A DNA stretch of 64,000 bases from Austropuccinia psidii (lineage: Eukaryota; Basidiomycota; Pucciniomycetes; Pucciniales; Sphaerophragmiaceae). Made by a program: the position numbers and the translations under genes. Below the pieces are notes generated by a model. That model searched no databases. It saw nothing but the letters and a program-made list of their open reading frames with translations, and had not been told where the DNA came from. The stretch lies in contig JALGQZ010000011.1 in the NCBI GenBank assembly GCA_023105745.1, positions 16,583,975 through 16,647,974 of the forward strand, given 5' to 3'. Of this stretch, positions 11,323-23,316 are shown one piece after another. Within the stretch, counting starts at the first letter, position 1; the number at the start of each line of letters is the position of its first letter.

Positions 11323-11693
11323 TTCAGACATTTGAGCGATTTGGGATGTTTCTTGCTCATTGAATTTCCTGAAAGCAGGATGTGCCATGATATTTTCAGT
11401 GGCATCATGGCTATGTTCAGGATTTTGACTTTGAGAGTCCAAGTGGTACTCTTGGCATATTTCCTGGCATAAAGTCTAAAAGGACAGTCAAGCTTTCTTG
11501 AGGTGACTGTTTTGGAGGGGCTTTTGTAGGTATTTGGGGTGCCAGACCTGTCACAACATATTTCAATTTGGTTGTGGGTCATATTGGACCTCAAGGTGGA
11601 AACAGCATACCCCTGAGCCCTGGCAACATTATGCACATGTTGCCAAAGAAGCTCAAGGGTCTGAAATTCACCTTCAGTGGGGGGTTGAAGCAT
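11323..11693 (-). pseudogene. MULE N-terminal FAR1-type DNA-binding domain
   Basis: From Met at 11693 the translation has GEFQTLELLWQHVHN, IEICCDRSGTP and KLDCPFRLYARKYAKSTTWTLKV, resembling the FAR1/WRKY-GCM1 zinc domain found at the N-terminus of MULE and FHY3/FAR1-type transposases. At about 11423 a one-base deletion shifts the frame; the continuation (HSHDATENIMAHPAFRKF) is in the next frame and runs to the TAA at 11320-11322, then directly into the DDE core. The order FAR1-DDE-SWIM-OTU supports one original gene. Confidence 0.78.
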
Positions 11694-12194
11694 TTTTTAA
11701 TGACAAATATGTATAAAAGTGAAAAAAGGGGGGATTGGGGGATTTGGAATGGGGTAAGAACCTTTCGAAATGTGAAAAAGAGGTGAAAAAAGGTGTGAAA
11801 AATGAACAGAAGTGGTTAAGAGTAAAAGAAAGTGGTTTAAATGTGGGATTAATAGATGAGGGAAGGTAAAAAATTGAAAATTGAGAGGCTTGAAAGCAGG
11901 TTGTTGTGGTGGAAAATGCAGTCTTTGGGTGAAAAAAAGAAAAAAAAGTGTGAAAAGCTTTGCAAAATGGCTTTGGTAATTCTGTTTTTCCAAAAAAAAC
12001 AATGGTTTGGGGTGGGGATAATGTGGATTATTGGGGTGTTTGGGCTTGTTTTTTTTGGGGGGGGCTGGGCAAAAAAATCTGAAACAATTTGGAGTTGGAG
12101 AGGTTTTGTGGGGAAAAAACCTCTTTTGGGCACGTTTTGGCCCAATACAGGCCCAATTGTGTTTCAGTTTTAATTTAAAATGGGCCCAGGGCAC
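11694..12194. other. Non-coding right arm of the MULE
   Basis: Strand-biased sequence (G/T/A-rich on plus). It gives open frames on both strands but none with recognisable protein character. It would hold the promoter of the minus-strand transposase gene; I see no clear TATA box. Confidence 0.5.
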
Positions 12195-12302
12195 CCCTTA
12201 CGTGTTTTTACTAAAAACTTACGTGTTTTTACCAAATTATGGCCAAAACATGTAAGTTTTTAGTAAAAACACGTAAGCTCTTACGTGTTTTTACCAACAC
12301 CC
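12195..12302 (-). repeat. Right terminal inverted repeat of the MULE
   Basis: Read on the minus strand it starts GGGTGTTGGTAAAAACACG and carries the same alternating ACACGTAAG and CTTACGTG words as the left end. Confidence 0.85.
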
Positions 12303-12592
12303 TTTTTTATTTACCTTTTTTTTTATAAATTATTTTTATTTCAGTAATTTTGTTAAAAATTCATTTTTACTTAATTTATTCAAGTAAAAATGTGTTTTCA
12401 AAATTTTGAATTTCAATGTAATTTTATTTTTTTTTCTTTTTGAATTATAATTAATTTTCATTTTGTGTATAAATTTCTATTTCTATTTTGATTTTTTTTT
12501 GATAATATAAATAAATTTATTTTATTTATAATTGTATCTTGTTTTATTATTTGTGGTATTTTGGGTATATAAAAATACCTCTAAGGCTCACA
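12303..12592 (-). repeat. LTR-like repeat family B, copy 1, right part
   Basis: Continues the copy broken at 7315 and ends with the family signature AAAATACCTCTAAGGCTCACA. It directly abuts a pol fragment cut in mid-domain at 12593, so this LTR was inserted into an older retroelement. Confidence 0.75.
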
Positions 12593-13134
12593 TGGCTCTT
12601 GGATATGAATAATTAACCCAACTCTTTTACCAGTATCTTTTTTGGCCTTCTGGAATCTGTTACACCTATGCAAGTACTCAATAACATATTTTCTCCAAGA
12701 TGGCCACTAAGAACATGTCTTAATTCTTTCCATTTTTCTGTCCTCAGACAGATGTCCAGAATAAATATTGCTATGGCACTCTAGTAATATTTTTTTGATT
12801 AACATTCTATGTAATAATACCATTAAAAATGTGTGTTTAGACCTATGATACAAGATACCATCAAATAAATGGAATATTCCATTTGCATATGATGGCTTCC
12901 ATATATCATCCATAGAATTAGCCAAAGCTGCATCTTTGCAATCTTTTTCAAGTAGAGAAGTGATAATATTAAAATTCTTATCTTGCTTGTAGCTTTACTA
13001 ACTTCTTCAGAGAATTCTATTCCTAAATCTGTAAGTTTAATTCCTTCAATTGTAATTTTAGGTTCTGCATTTGCAGGAACATAAGCAGGATTTTCAGGTT
13101 TATTGGGTAATTCCTATCTACTCAAGAAATAAGA
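12593..13134 (-). pseudogene. Ty3/gypsy integrase fragment
   Basis: Minus-strand pieces match the same part of pol as 1190-1700: an ENPAYVPANAEP stretch just after RNase H, then the integrase zinc-finger region with [20 protein letters not shown], ending at HIQEP. Frameshifts and stops are present and both ends are cut by repeats. The longest open piece is 12707-12925. Confidence 0.85.
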
Positions 13135-14711
13135 AATCTAGTTTTTAAGAGGAATTTTTTGATCTTAAAAGATATTTAAAACAATAACTTTAAAAGATAA
13201 AATGTAATATTGGTGATTAAAACACTAATCTTAATTCTATGATTTTAATTCTATAATTTAATATTTATCAAGAATAAAATACTGAAGAAATACTTTTAAT
13301 AATAATATTTTATATTTAATAAACCTTTACTTTTCTAGATGTCTAATATGATTGGAATGATAATTGGTTGTTGGTAAAAACATTCATGTAAAGGCTCTTT
13401 TTATTCCTGCAGAGAAGCACACATAATTCATAATGAATATAGAGGGAATTCTCAGGTAAAAACTGAAAAACTGTGATTATAAATAAGGCTCTTAGCTCAA
13501 GGTAACTTCTTTATCATTCCAATTGAAAGTTACCAGTGTTATTCTTAGCTCAAAGTAACTTCAATCCTCTTTTGGATTACTTATGCTAAGCTTAAATATA
13601 AAATAAGCATATTTTTATTAAATGTAATCAAATGAATAACTTAAAAATAAAGCTTCAAGAATATATCTCTTAAGCTGAATTTTTAATTAATTTTTGAAGA
13701 AATCTTAATATTATCTAAGAATAATTAAAAAAGCTCATTTCAAGGCTAATTAACAATTAAACTGGCTTATAGAATATACTAAAAATTCAATTTATACACA
13801 GATAAGATTGAACTGTATGCTGTGTGAAGTGTTAAAGCGGATCCATTAAGAATTTTATTTTTAATGAATTTTTGAAGTTAATGCCATTCTTACATGTAAA
13901 ATAGCAATACACAGCAAACCTTGTATTTTTATAAGTTTTTAACACTTACAAATTTAAGGTTTTAAGCATAGTTAAGCTTTGAAAGTTCTTAAAACCTTGA
14001 TTACAAGCTTGCATATTGGGATTTACCCTTTGGCAGCTTGTAACTCCACCCTGAATTAGAATAAAACAAGTTTAAACTTCAATTTTTGATCAAAGTCTAA
14101 TCTCAAAGCTTAAATAAGTTTGAAAGTCCCCCAATACAGGTGGACAACCTTAATTAATTTGTTGCATATCCCAAAAGCTGGCTACCCTCGCTCTATCACT
14201 TCTTTTTCCTTTGTCCCACCTTTCTGTACAGTTTTTCCTTTTTATTTATTTGAATAAATACTATGGACTTAAAGCAACTAATATTGGGCTCATGCAGGAT
14301 TAACATCCTGTATGGCAAATCCTTAGCCAATTCAGTAAATATACAAAACACCTCAATTTTAACTAAAATTTTGGTATTTTTGCATAAACCTTATGCAACT
14401 TGAAATTTAAGCTTAAATTTAACAATTTTAAAAAAATTTAATAAAGTTGAAACTTTACTGTGAAATTCTTAAATCTTCTAATATCATAAGAAATATCCAT
14501 TTTTGGTTATAACACTCCATGGGTCTAATCTAAGTTATTTTTGGTGTGGAATCCAAAAATGACTAAATAATTACAACTTTGCTTTCCAAAATAAGTTTAT
14601 TGTTATTTTTTGTTTCAAAATCAATTGATAAGTATTTTTAAGACCAAATAAACTGTATAAGCAGTTATTTGTGGCCTTATGGGTATGTCATACATATCTT
14701 ACAGGCTCACA
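13135..14711 (-). repeat. LTR family A, inverted copy, truncated
   Basis: The reverse complement aligns along its length with the 4000-5590 part of the family A LTR (for example the TTTTGGTGTGGAATCCAAAAA region and the GGCCTTATGGGTATGTCATA end) and terminates in GGCTCACA at 14711. About 560 bp of the far (U5) end are missing at the left. Confidence 0.83.
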
Positions 14712-14760
14712 GCAGTTAATAAGAAATCTGATATACTAAGGAAGTGTCTTTGGATCAATT

Positions 14761-16842
14761 TGTGAGCCTGTGAGGTATGTATGACATACCCATAAGGCCA
14801 CAAATAAATTTCTGGAAATTTGATTTAGCAATAAGAAGACTTATCAAATGAGTTTAGAACAAAAAATAACAATAAATAAGTATAGCTTTATTCTTAATAA
14901 ACAAACTTATAAATATTATGTCATTTGTGGATTCTACACCAAAAATAACCTAGGGGAGAGCCAAAAAAGAGGTTTCTATATTTAATGTTATTGGAAGATT
15001 CAAGAATATCACAGTACACTTTCACAATTTATAAAATTTTGACAAATATTTTCAATTTTCAATTTCGAAGTTTCACAATGTGTATGCACATTTACAAAAA
15101 TTATGTTAAAATTGAGATGTTGTGTATGTTTACTGAATTTGCTCAGGATCTGCCATACAGTATTTATAACCTGCATGAGCTAAATTTAAATTTATTTAAA
15201 GCCATTGTATGGCTTTCAATAGATAAAAGGAAAAAATTCATACAAAAAGGTGGGACAAAGCAAAAAGGCAAAAAAAGCCAGGGTACCCAGCTTTTGGGAT
15301 CTGCAAGTACCCAAATAAGGTTTTCCTGCTATATTGAAATATTTTCAAGCTTATTTCAACTTTAATATTATACTTTAATCAAACATTAAAGTTCAAACTG
15401 GTTTATTACTCTTTTGGAGAGGAATTAGAAGCTGTGAAAGGGTACATCCCTATATGCAGGCTTTTGATCAAGGTTTTGAGAAATTTCAAAGATTAAATAA
15501 GCTTCAAATAAAATTTAAAAGCATTGGAATATTATCCAAAATTAATTTTCAGTTTGTATTGCTATCCTTATGTGAAAAAATAACAATAACTTCAAAGATT
15601 CATAAAAAATCCAATTCTCAATGTATTAACTTGAGAGTTTTACAAAGCTTTGAAATTAGAGTTATCCATGTATAAATTGAATTTTGAGTATATTTTATGA
15701 ATAAGACTATTTTTTATTTAGCCTTAAGAATACCCCTTTTATTTATTTTCAAAGAAAATTGAGATTTCTTCAAAATTTCATTAAAGATCTTATTTAAAAG
15801 ATCTTTTCTTAAAATTTTATTTTCAAGTTATTAATGTGATTATCTCTAATATAAATCAATAAATTTTATGTTTAAGCTCAAAATAATAAACTTAAATCAG
15901 TATTCAACTTACTTGAAGTTAAGAATAACACTGTTAACTTAAAACTGCAATTGAAAATAAGCTACCTTACCTCAAGAACCTTATTTTTAAATACTGTTCT
16001 TCAGGTTTCATCTTAGGAAACTCTCTATATTAATTATTAATCATGAGAGCTTCCCTCAAGGAATAAAAGGAGTCTTTACATCTGTGGTTTTTTCCATAAT
16101 AATAATTCAATCAATCAGAAATTCTAAAACAGGTAATATTTTACTCTATATAAAATCTTATATTATGAAAGTAATTCTTAAGCTATTGTATTCTTTATAA
16201 ATTGTAAATAAATAATTCAAATTATAGAATTTGGATTATATTGTTTTAATAACCATAAATTGTTTTTATCATATAAAATTGTTGTCTTAAAATCTCTTTT
16301 TAATCCACAAATTTCCTCTAGAAACTATTAAATCATAATTTATTTCTCTAAAATATTGATCTTTGGAATGTTTTTATCTTATAAAAATTATTCAATACTA
16401 TAACTGTTGTTGTTTGACTTATCTTATTAAATGAATATTATAAGTAAGTTTTCCCTTAATTTATATATTTTTTTTATCTAGTATTACTTTTTTATATAGA
16501 CTTTCTCTATAATAATCATCTCTGGACAGTTTGTGTCATAATCTCTTTTATAAATAATATTCTTATTATTTATGGGTGGTTGAATATTGTTATTTTCCAC
16601 ATATAGTTTTCTCATCAAAAGACTTTATATTTCTTTTTATTATAGCTGTCAGTGACTAAAATAATAATATAATATTTAAAATTTCTTATAATTATTAAGA
16701 CTTTTTATTATTAGTAAATTATTTAATAATGATTAATTCCTCTTTCTTTCATATAGCTATCATATTATATCTTCTACTGAGGACAGTCATATTACTCTTG
16801 ATTTTTATTGATATTATCAAGATTTTCAAAGAAAAATTTTAT
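14761..16842 (+). repeat. LTR family A, direct copy, diverged
   Basis: Begins TGTGAGCCTGTGAGGTATG and follows the 4000-6151 LTR to about 16842, including CTACACCAAAAATAACCTAGGG and CTTCTACTGAGGACAGTCA. No polypurine tract or pol lies beside it, so it is probably a solo LTR. ORFs at 14985-15365 and 15454-15675 are chance frames. Confidence 0.8.
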
Positions 16843-19800
16843 AAAATTTCATTATTCCTTATCTATGATTTGACTACTAAAAACAATTGAAATTCAATTT
16901 TTTTCTTTCCATTAATTTTCTTGAAAATGAAATGGAATTTTTAAAACAGAAAAAGAACAAAAGCATTTTAGTGATTAATAAGCTACTTAAATTAAAATAT
17001 AGATTATTTATAAATGGAAGAAAATTTCTCTTTTGTAATTTATATTAATTTATTAGAATTTTAATTCAACTAAAAGAATGCCTAATTCCATTCTGAAAAA
17101 AAGGAGAATTTTGAAGCTCAACTTCTCTCCAATGATTCTAAATTAAATACAATAATTTTTTTCATGGAAAGAGAAGCTTAAATACATTTCATTTTTTGAA
17201 ATATAAATATATCAACAGATCCAATATGTTTGTAAGGAATTTCCAAGTAACACATTGAAAATCTCATTTATTAGTCTCAAGTAATAAATTCAAAAGCAAA
17301 TATTTCTAAGATATTTTGAAGCTTGATATAAATGATTCTCTCAAGTAATACTCAATTTATCTCCTTATTTAATTCAATTCCATTTTATACTCTTATATTA
17401 AATATGAGGCTTAACCAGAATATCAATAAAGAACCATTTTTAAACTACATAACCTCCATTTAAATAATTCTCTATTGATTATCGAGCAAGATATATAAAT
17501 AATAAAAATGAGTCACCTCAGACATAGATAGGGTTATAATGAGATTTCTTTGAGGGGCAAGATATCAAAAAAAATAAGACTTTTTCATGAAACAAATTTT
17601 CTAAAAAATTACTTGAGAAATGTTACCAATCTTTAACTTGAACCTTAATTTGATAATTTAATGTTATTAGAAAGTCTACATGAAACTCTATTGATATCTT
17701 TCAATATCAATGGACTATAAAAGATATTGGCTGTTCAATTATGATATATATATTTTATATATACTTTTATTATAATAAGTTTTAGATTTGGGGACAAGCT
17801 TGAAGTTATTATAGGAATGAAATTTTATTTCAAGACAAGCACTTCTAAGATTCATTGATAGAACTAAACAAATTTTTAATATAATAACCTTGTAAAATTT
17901 TCATCACCCTTACAACAGCTCCTCAAAGCTCATAAATGGGCATAAGAACTCTTTAAAATATATTGAATCAAAAACATAAACCCTTACACATCTCTTTTTG
18001 AAAAATAAAATATTCTTTTACATTTTATAAGACATCAAACATCTAATTTCTATCAATACAAAACTCCATTATTTCAATAAAAACCTTTATTTATTAATTA
18101 CTTTGTGAATAGGTTTATGAAATTTTACAAAAATATATTTACCCTTATCTTAGAATTTCATTTTATGGGAAGAAATATTTTGAGATATAAAACTTTTTCT
18201 TTCCAAAAATATACAAAACTAAAAACATGAACTTAATAGGTAAAAAAACTCTATAGGTGTTTTGTTTTGTTGTTTTCAAAAAAGTAATTTTTCTTGAACT
18301 ATTTATTTTATTTAAAAAAAATTCAAGCTTAATTATTTCTTTCATTTATTAAAAAATGTTGCTAAAAATTATTTAGCAAATTTTTTTTCACAATTTAGTA
18401 AGTTGAATTCAATTAATCTAAACCTTTCAATCAAACAAAAAGTTAAAAAAAGTTTCACTGGGTTTTTAATGAATGATTTCAAGAAAAAGCTCTATATTGA
18501 AGATCAATTCATTTATTAATTCATGTTTCAAAAAAATATAATTATCTATATGCTTTTTGTCAAGATATTTATTTTTTGGGAAAAAAAATCAGAGTTTTTT
18601 TGTATATTATGAGAAATTTTGTATGCTTTTATTTTGGAAAAAGATAAATGAATACAATAAGCAATGGTACCCTATATGCTTTTTAAAGAAAGGATCATTA
18701 TTCAAGTGCACTCAAAAATGTGTAAATTCGTGTAAGCTTTTGGTAGGTTCATGTAAGCAATTATGGTTTTTTCTCATCAACTTCCATTTTTTGATTCTTT
18801 TTGTTACCTTTCTATTGAATTCAAAAATAATTAGGGGGGGCTGAGAGAACCCCCCCCCCAAAAAAAAAACAGTTTCTTTTTCAAAATTAGTTAGGAAAAA
18901 AAGGCCAAAATAGCTACTTTGAAAAATTTAAAGAAAAAAATATGAAATGAGATACCATTTATGAAGTATAATATTTTTTAATTTAAATAAAAAATATTTC
19001 TTTTAATAATAAATTCAAAGAATTACATTTTAGTGAGAATTTTTGATAACAAGATCCATGTCAAATTTGAACTCTTTAGTTTTCTGATCAAAAAAGAGCA
19101 CACATTTAGTCGTGGATATTTGTACCGAAATATTTCACTACATCATTATTTTTTTCAGGTATTTCTGAATTTGTTTAATTTCATCTTAAAAAGTTATTGT
19201 GAGATTTCATACATGAAATCTAATTCTGTGAGATTTTTTAAGGATCTTGAAAATTTAGCCAAAAAAGACCAAATTTTCAGTGCTTTTGAAAACAAAAATC
19301 TGGAGAAATTATTGTGGTGTTGGCAAGCCTAAAAGAATGGGAAAAACAGTAAATCATAAAAAAGTGATTAAAATTGGAAATCATACATAAGAATATTTAG
19401 AAATGTCTTAAGTTAATTTAAAAGAAAACTTCTGTGACTTTCCCAATTTACTTTCAGCTTCAAATGTTATTATTAAAGCTAATTAATTAATATTAAAAAT
19501 AATGATATGTTTTTTTAAAAAAAGAATTCAAATATTATTATCTTGATTATTTTTTTTACATTTTCATGATCTAATTGATGGAATTTTTTCTTTATAAATT
19601 CCTTATAGATTATAAACTCAACAATTCTCTGGTTAAGTTTTTTGCTTCTTTTTTTAGAAAAAAAATTCTTTGATTAAGTTATTTATTTATTTAGGTTTCT
19701 GATAAAAGCACATAAAGCATTAGTAAAAATACATAAGCTCTTATGTGTTTTTAACAAAAAATTCCTCCTTTTGAAATAAAAGTAAATTTGTATTTATCCT

Positions 19801-20700
19801 TTAATACCTAATAGAATTTGTAATAAAGAAAAAGAATAAAAAATCAAGTTAATGTTTTTTATTCTTATTTAATTATTCCATTGCTATTATTTGTTTAGTA
19901 GTAGTGTTATCAACAACCCAGTAAATATCATACTGTTTATCATTACAGCCAAATTCCACAAATAGCATTGAATTTCCTATATTAAGAATTCTCATGATAC
20001 ATCATTGAAATAGTACCCCATCCCCAACTCACAAAGGGCCTTATATCTACATTATTATTTTTTAAGACTGTTAATTTTATCCAATTGAAGATTATTTCTA
20101 TTTTTATCTCTATTTACTGAAGAGTTATCAATAAAATAGGAGTTATTGTATGCTTGGTGTTGTCAAGGAGTATTTTGTTTATTCATAATGTTATTAGAAT
20201 TTTTAATTGGTCTTGATATTGCTGTATTATCACTGGGCTGAAGGACCAGGCAGCATGAATGCCCTAGTAAAAAAATAAAACTATTTTTTTTTGGAAAAAA
20301 AGCCCCATTAAATCAAAGTCTTCAAGAAAAAAACAGAATAATTTTTTTAAAAAAAATAAACATGAACATTATTTATTTATATATAGCCATAAATTGGTAA
20401 AAACACCTAATTGTTTTGGTAAAAATACATGAGAGCTTATGTGTTTTTACTAAAACCTTACTTGCTTTTACCAGAAACCTTTATTTATTCACTTTCAACT
20501 TTATTTAAAATGTCTTTTTTTATTAAAGTCAAGACATAAGCTTCATTAACAATATTTGGATGCCTTTATCAACAAAATAACAGATCTTTGCGTTACTTTG
20601 GGACTATTCTAGACTTAACCAAAAACTTTTTTTATTAGTGAAACATATTTCTTGTAATTAATAACCATAAAAGTGTTAATTTGCGGATGTTGGAGGAATA
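16843..20700. other. AT-rich region without recognisable genes
   Basis: Long A/T runs, scattered stops in all frames and no domain-like translation. It contains a G7..C9 inverted run at 18834-18858 and MULE-terminus-like words at 18728-18760, 19706-19760 and 20393-20475. Open frames at 18163, 18557 and 19033 have biased low-complexity composition and I do not accept them as genes. Confidence 0.55.
19706..20475. mobile_element. Possible small non-autonomous MULE relative
   Basis: The left end (19706-19760) has TAGTAAAAATACATAAG followed by CTTATGTGTTTTTAAC. The right end (20393-20475) has TTGGTAAAAACACC followed by CTTATGTGTTTTTACTAAAA. These resemble diverged MULE termini (TTGGTAAAAACACGTAAG) in inverted arrangement about 770 bp apart, with no ORF between. 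Borders and target duplication are not resolved. Confidence 0.4.
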
Positions 20701-21446
20701 GCGTTTTAGAATGGATGACCAGAGAGTGTTGTGGAGCACCAAAATCATTATTATTTAATTTATCACATTTCAAGTTATGCAATTGCCTTGAGTTTGAAAA
20801 AACTCAATGTATTCTATCTATGCTTAAATGATCACAAGACCAATCATGTGAGAGCCATTATCACATCAATTTTAAAATCCCGTGAATCCACCAAATCAAT
20901 ACTTTTGTATTGGCATGCAAAACTTCAAACAAAAATATCACTTATATCAAATATTCAAGGCATCTAAATAGTTGTAGTTTACCATATGTATCTAGAGTAA
21001 ACTATGCGCTGATCAGCTATGAGAGCAAAAATAATAATAACTGAACGATTTGGCATAAACAAATTTTTACTTTTTGAAAAAAATTCCGTTTTCCGCCAAA
21101 TAAATTATGAACATAGCTAACGTAATCTTAGCAACTGGATTTCTGATATAGGGCCCAGAACCTCAGCATTATCATGGTATATGAACATAATATATTCGAA
21201 GGATGTAAGTGACCCCATCAGGCTTAGTCAATGACTCGAGGCTAGTGAGCAGAAAGGTACTTATAATACAGGAACCATGATGACAAGTGAAACCATATGA
21301 ACTGTTAAATCTCAGTTTCAAAGGCTCAACTATTTGACAGATGTGAAACCTGAATTAATGAGCGAAACCGGATGGTTCCAATTTTTTTGAATAACTTGTT
21401 CAGACAGGTATAGAATATGCAGATACCTAAAGTTTACACAATAAAG
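20701..21446. other. Intergenic DNA downstream of the Notchless gene
   Basis: Base composition rises toward that of the host gene. It will contain the 3' UTR and terminator of the minus-strand gene. I see no further gene; the ORF at 20731-20967 lacks protein-like features. Confidence 0.5.
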
Positions 21447-23316
21447 TTAATTTTTCCAGCTGTTATGCAACAAGAAGCAACACGATTAATAACTCTCGAC
21501 TTTTATCAGTCCATCGATGAAGAGCAAGTGCAAAACTAGTTCGTACATTTTGACAACTTTATCTCTTCCACCACTGGCCACTTTGTCAGCGACAAAATCC
21601 ACGCAATAGACCTCGTCAGTATGACCAGGTAAATCAACCTTAATCTTATGGGTTTTGAGATCCCAAAGCTATAAATAATAAAAAATTAATAATCAGGTTG
21701 GGTTTTCACTGTCAGTGGCCGAGTTGACCCAAGATTTACATTTCAATGTTTGACTTACCTTAAGTGTTGAATCTTTACTTGCGCTAACCAGCAATCTAGA
21801 ATCACAGCTCCACGAAAGGCGATAAACTGGTGCAACATGGCCTCTTAAGGTGGTGATAAATTTGCCGGTTTTGCCTTCCCATAGTTTGATATGATTATCG
21901 AAGCTAGCAGAAGCTAAAAGCCTTCCATCTGGACTGAAGCAAACATGATTGACTTGTTTTTGATGACCTGTCAACCTGGCCAATGGTTTCTTTGGTGTAG
22001 CAGAATCTAAAGGCGACCAGAGAAATAAGGTATGGTCATCGGAGCCAGAAATAAGTAACTCGGGCATAGTAGACGTAAAGGACTTGTATCGTTTTAGTGC
22101 AGCTTGTTGAGCTTGCTCATCCGAACTAGGCTTGTTGAAAGTGGCTGGTTCAAAAGGGCCAGTCCTGAGGATAAAATCAGTGTTCAATGCCAGTGTGTTG
22201 ACCCAATGGGAGTGTTCATTGAGTGTTCGAATCAGTTTCCCATCTTTGGCATCCCAGCATTTAACAGTCCTATCAGATGAAGCCGTATATAAAACATTCT
22301 GACCGCTCCATCTCACAACATTGACGGTTGCAGTATGGCCACCTAGGGCAAAGTGAAGACGACCATTTCGAGGGTTCCAGACGCGTACGGTTCCGTCTTT
22401 GGAGGAACTAGCCAGCCGAGTAGTGGAAGGATTGAGATGGATTGGTTCCCATGCCAGACTGGTTATCCATTGTGCATGACCTTTAAGGGGCTCGCCCAAT
22501 TGTTTGCCGGTTGATGGGTCCCATATTCGTACTGTTTTGTCCATGCTCCCGGTTGCTACCAGTCGTTCACAGCCATCCCACTCGACGCATAAAAGCCAGC
22601 CGGTGTGGCCAGCTAAGCTAAACTTGGGCGTTTCGGTAGATAAATCCCATACTCGACAAGTGTGATCACCAGAGCCGGTGGCGAGGTACGTTCCAGTCGG
22701 TGAAAACGAGGCACATAAAATGGGGGCAGCGTGACCTGTAGGAAAGTGATGGCATCAAGATAAGTTTAAGCAAAGAATCAGAACCTCGATGGCCAAGATC
22801 TTGCAAGTCCAGTAGCATACCCGCCAAACTACTACTACATCTCCTCACCTCACGAACCTTGAAGATGGCCTCTGGTTCACAATCAATAACCAAGACATCT
22901 TCGGAGCTAACTAAATCGGAATATTTGGTTAAAAGGTCTTGAGCTAATGAATCGTAAATCGGAATCCGGACTTCTTGCAATCCATTTTCGTCGTCGTCTG
23001 ATTTAATGCGAGGTTTGAGGGTCAAAGAAAAGCTCCAAGGACGATCCAAGTCATCATCATCATCCGACTCTTCCCCGTCTCTGATGGGTTTTTTCGGTTG
23101 GGCTTTCTTGAGGCTGTTCACCAGCAACTCCAGGCCGTGCTTGTCGGTGCTGCTCGGTAAAGAAAGGCTGGAGCCAATTAAATTTCCTGTCTGGCCGTCT
23201 TTTAGCTGCACAATGACGTTTGGAAACGAAGGCAGCGTCACATCTTTCACTTTGTTGGCGTTGAGCTTTTCCAACTTGGCTTTCTTCTTTGAAGGTGGTG
23301 GGATGACGGTAGCCAT
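21447..23316 (-). CDS. NLE1: Notchless homolog (NLE1/Rsa4 type) ribosome assembly WD40 protein
   Basis: Four exons on the minus strand: 23316-22821, 22735-21759, 21668-21547 and 21459-21447, giving 535 residues, near the family's usual 480-520. Introns of 85, 90 and 87 bp have GT..AG ends. Residues about 32-165 are the NLE domain (VIVQLKDGQTG..; PIYDSLAQDLLTKY), followed by eight WD repeats (VWDLS, IWDPS, VWNPR, CWDAK, LWSPL, LWEGK, LWDLK, IWKN). In yeast and animals this nucleolar/nuclear protein sits on pre-60S particles, and its NLE domain is engaged by the AAA ATPase Rea1/Midasin to drive late 60S maturation. I chose ATG at 23316 (MATVIPPP, purine at -3) because the longer open frame upstream starts only with GTG. 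It has an acidic DDDDD insert near residue 85. Highly confident; it is the only clear host gene here. Confidence 0.95.
21460..21546 (-). other. Last intron of the Notchless gene
   Basis: GTACGAAC..ATAACAG, 87 bp. Splicing it joins AAA AT to C TGG AAA AAT TAA and gives the ending VVKIWKN, as expected of the last WD repeat in the family. Reading on unspliced would give an unrelated tail instead. Confidence 0.88.
22736..22820 (-). other. First intron of the Notchless gene
   Basis: GTATGCTAC..TTCCTACAG, 85 bp, splitting a Gly codon; the junction reads SSSLAG-HAAPILCASFSPTG, placing the intron exactly between the NLE domain and the first WD repeat. The second intron (21669-21758) is GTAAGTC..TTTATAG, 90 bp. 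Confidence 0.9.

Larger units (their letters stand above)
7316..12302 (-). mobile_element. MULE (Mutator-like) DNA transposon, decayed
   Basis: About 5 kb bounded by inverted terminal repeats beginning G(T/G)GTGTTGGTAAA; both ends carry several copies of the word ACACGTAAG or its complement CTTACGTGT. The element encodes, on the minus strand, a FAR1-type DNA-binding domain, a MULE DDE transposase, a SWIM zinc finger and an OTU-type protease, and it splits a family B LTR whose two parts join cleanly without it. The flanking 9-mers (ATCTTTTAT at 7307-7315 and CTTTTTTAT at 12302-12310) match at 7 of 9 positions, fitting the 9 bp duplication usual for MULEs, though the exact border is ambiguous by a base. 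All reading frames are broken. Confidence 0.87.

Noticed and set aside
11697..12255. Phe/Pro-rich and Trp/Gly-rich ORFs in the MULE right arm
   Set aside because: Low-complexity frames on both strands in a non-coding arm.
12031..12255. GGGGGG/TTTTTT region considered as a promoter or G-quadruplex
   Set aside because: Only one long G run is present, so four tracts are lacking; no supporting context.
18163..19332. ORFs of 60-99 codons in AT-rich DNA
   Set aside because: Phe/Lys/Ile-biased composition expected by chance at this AT content; no motifs.
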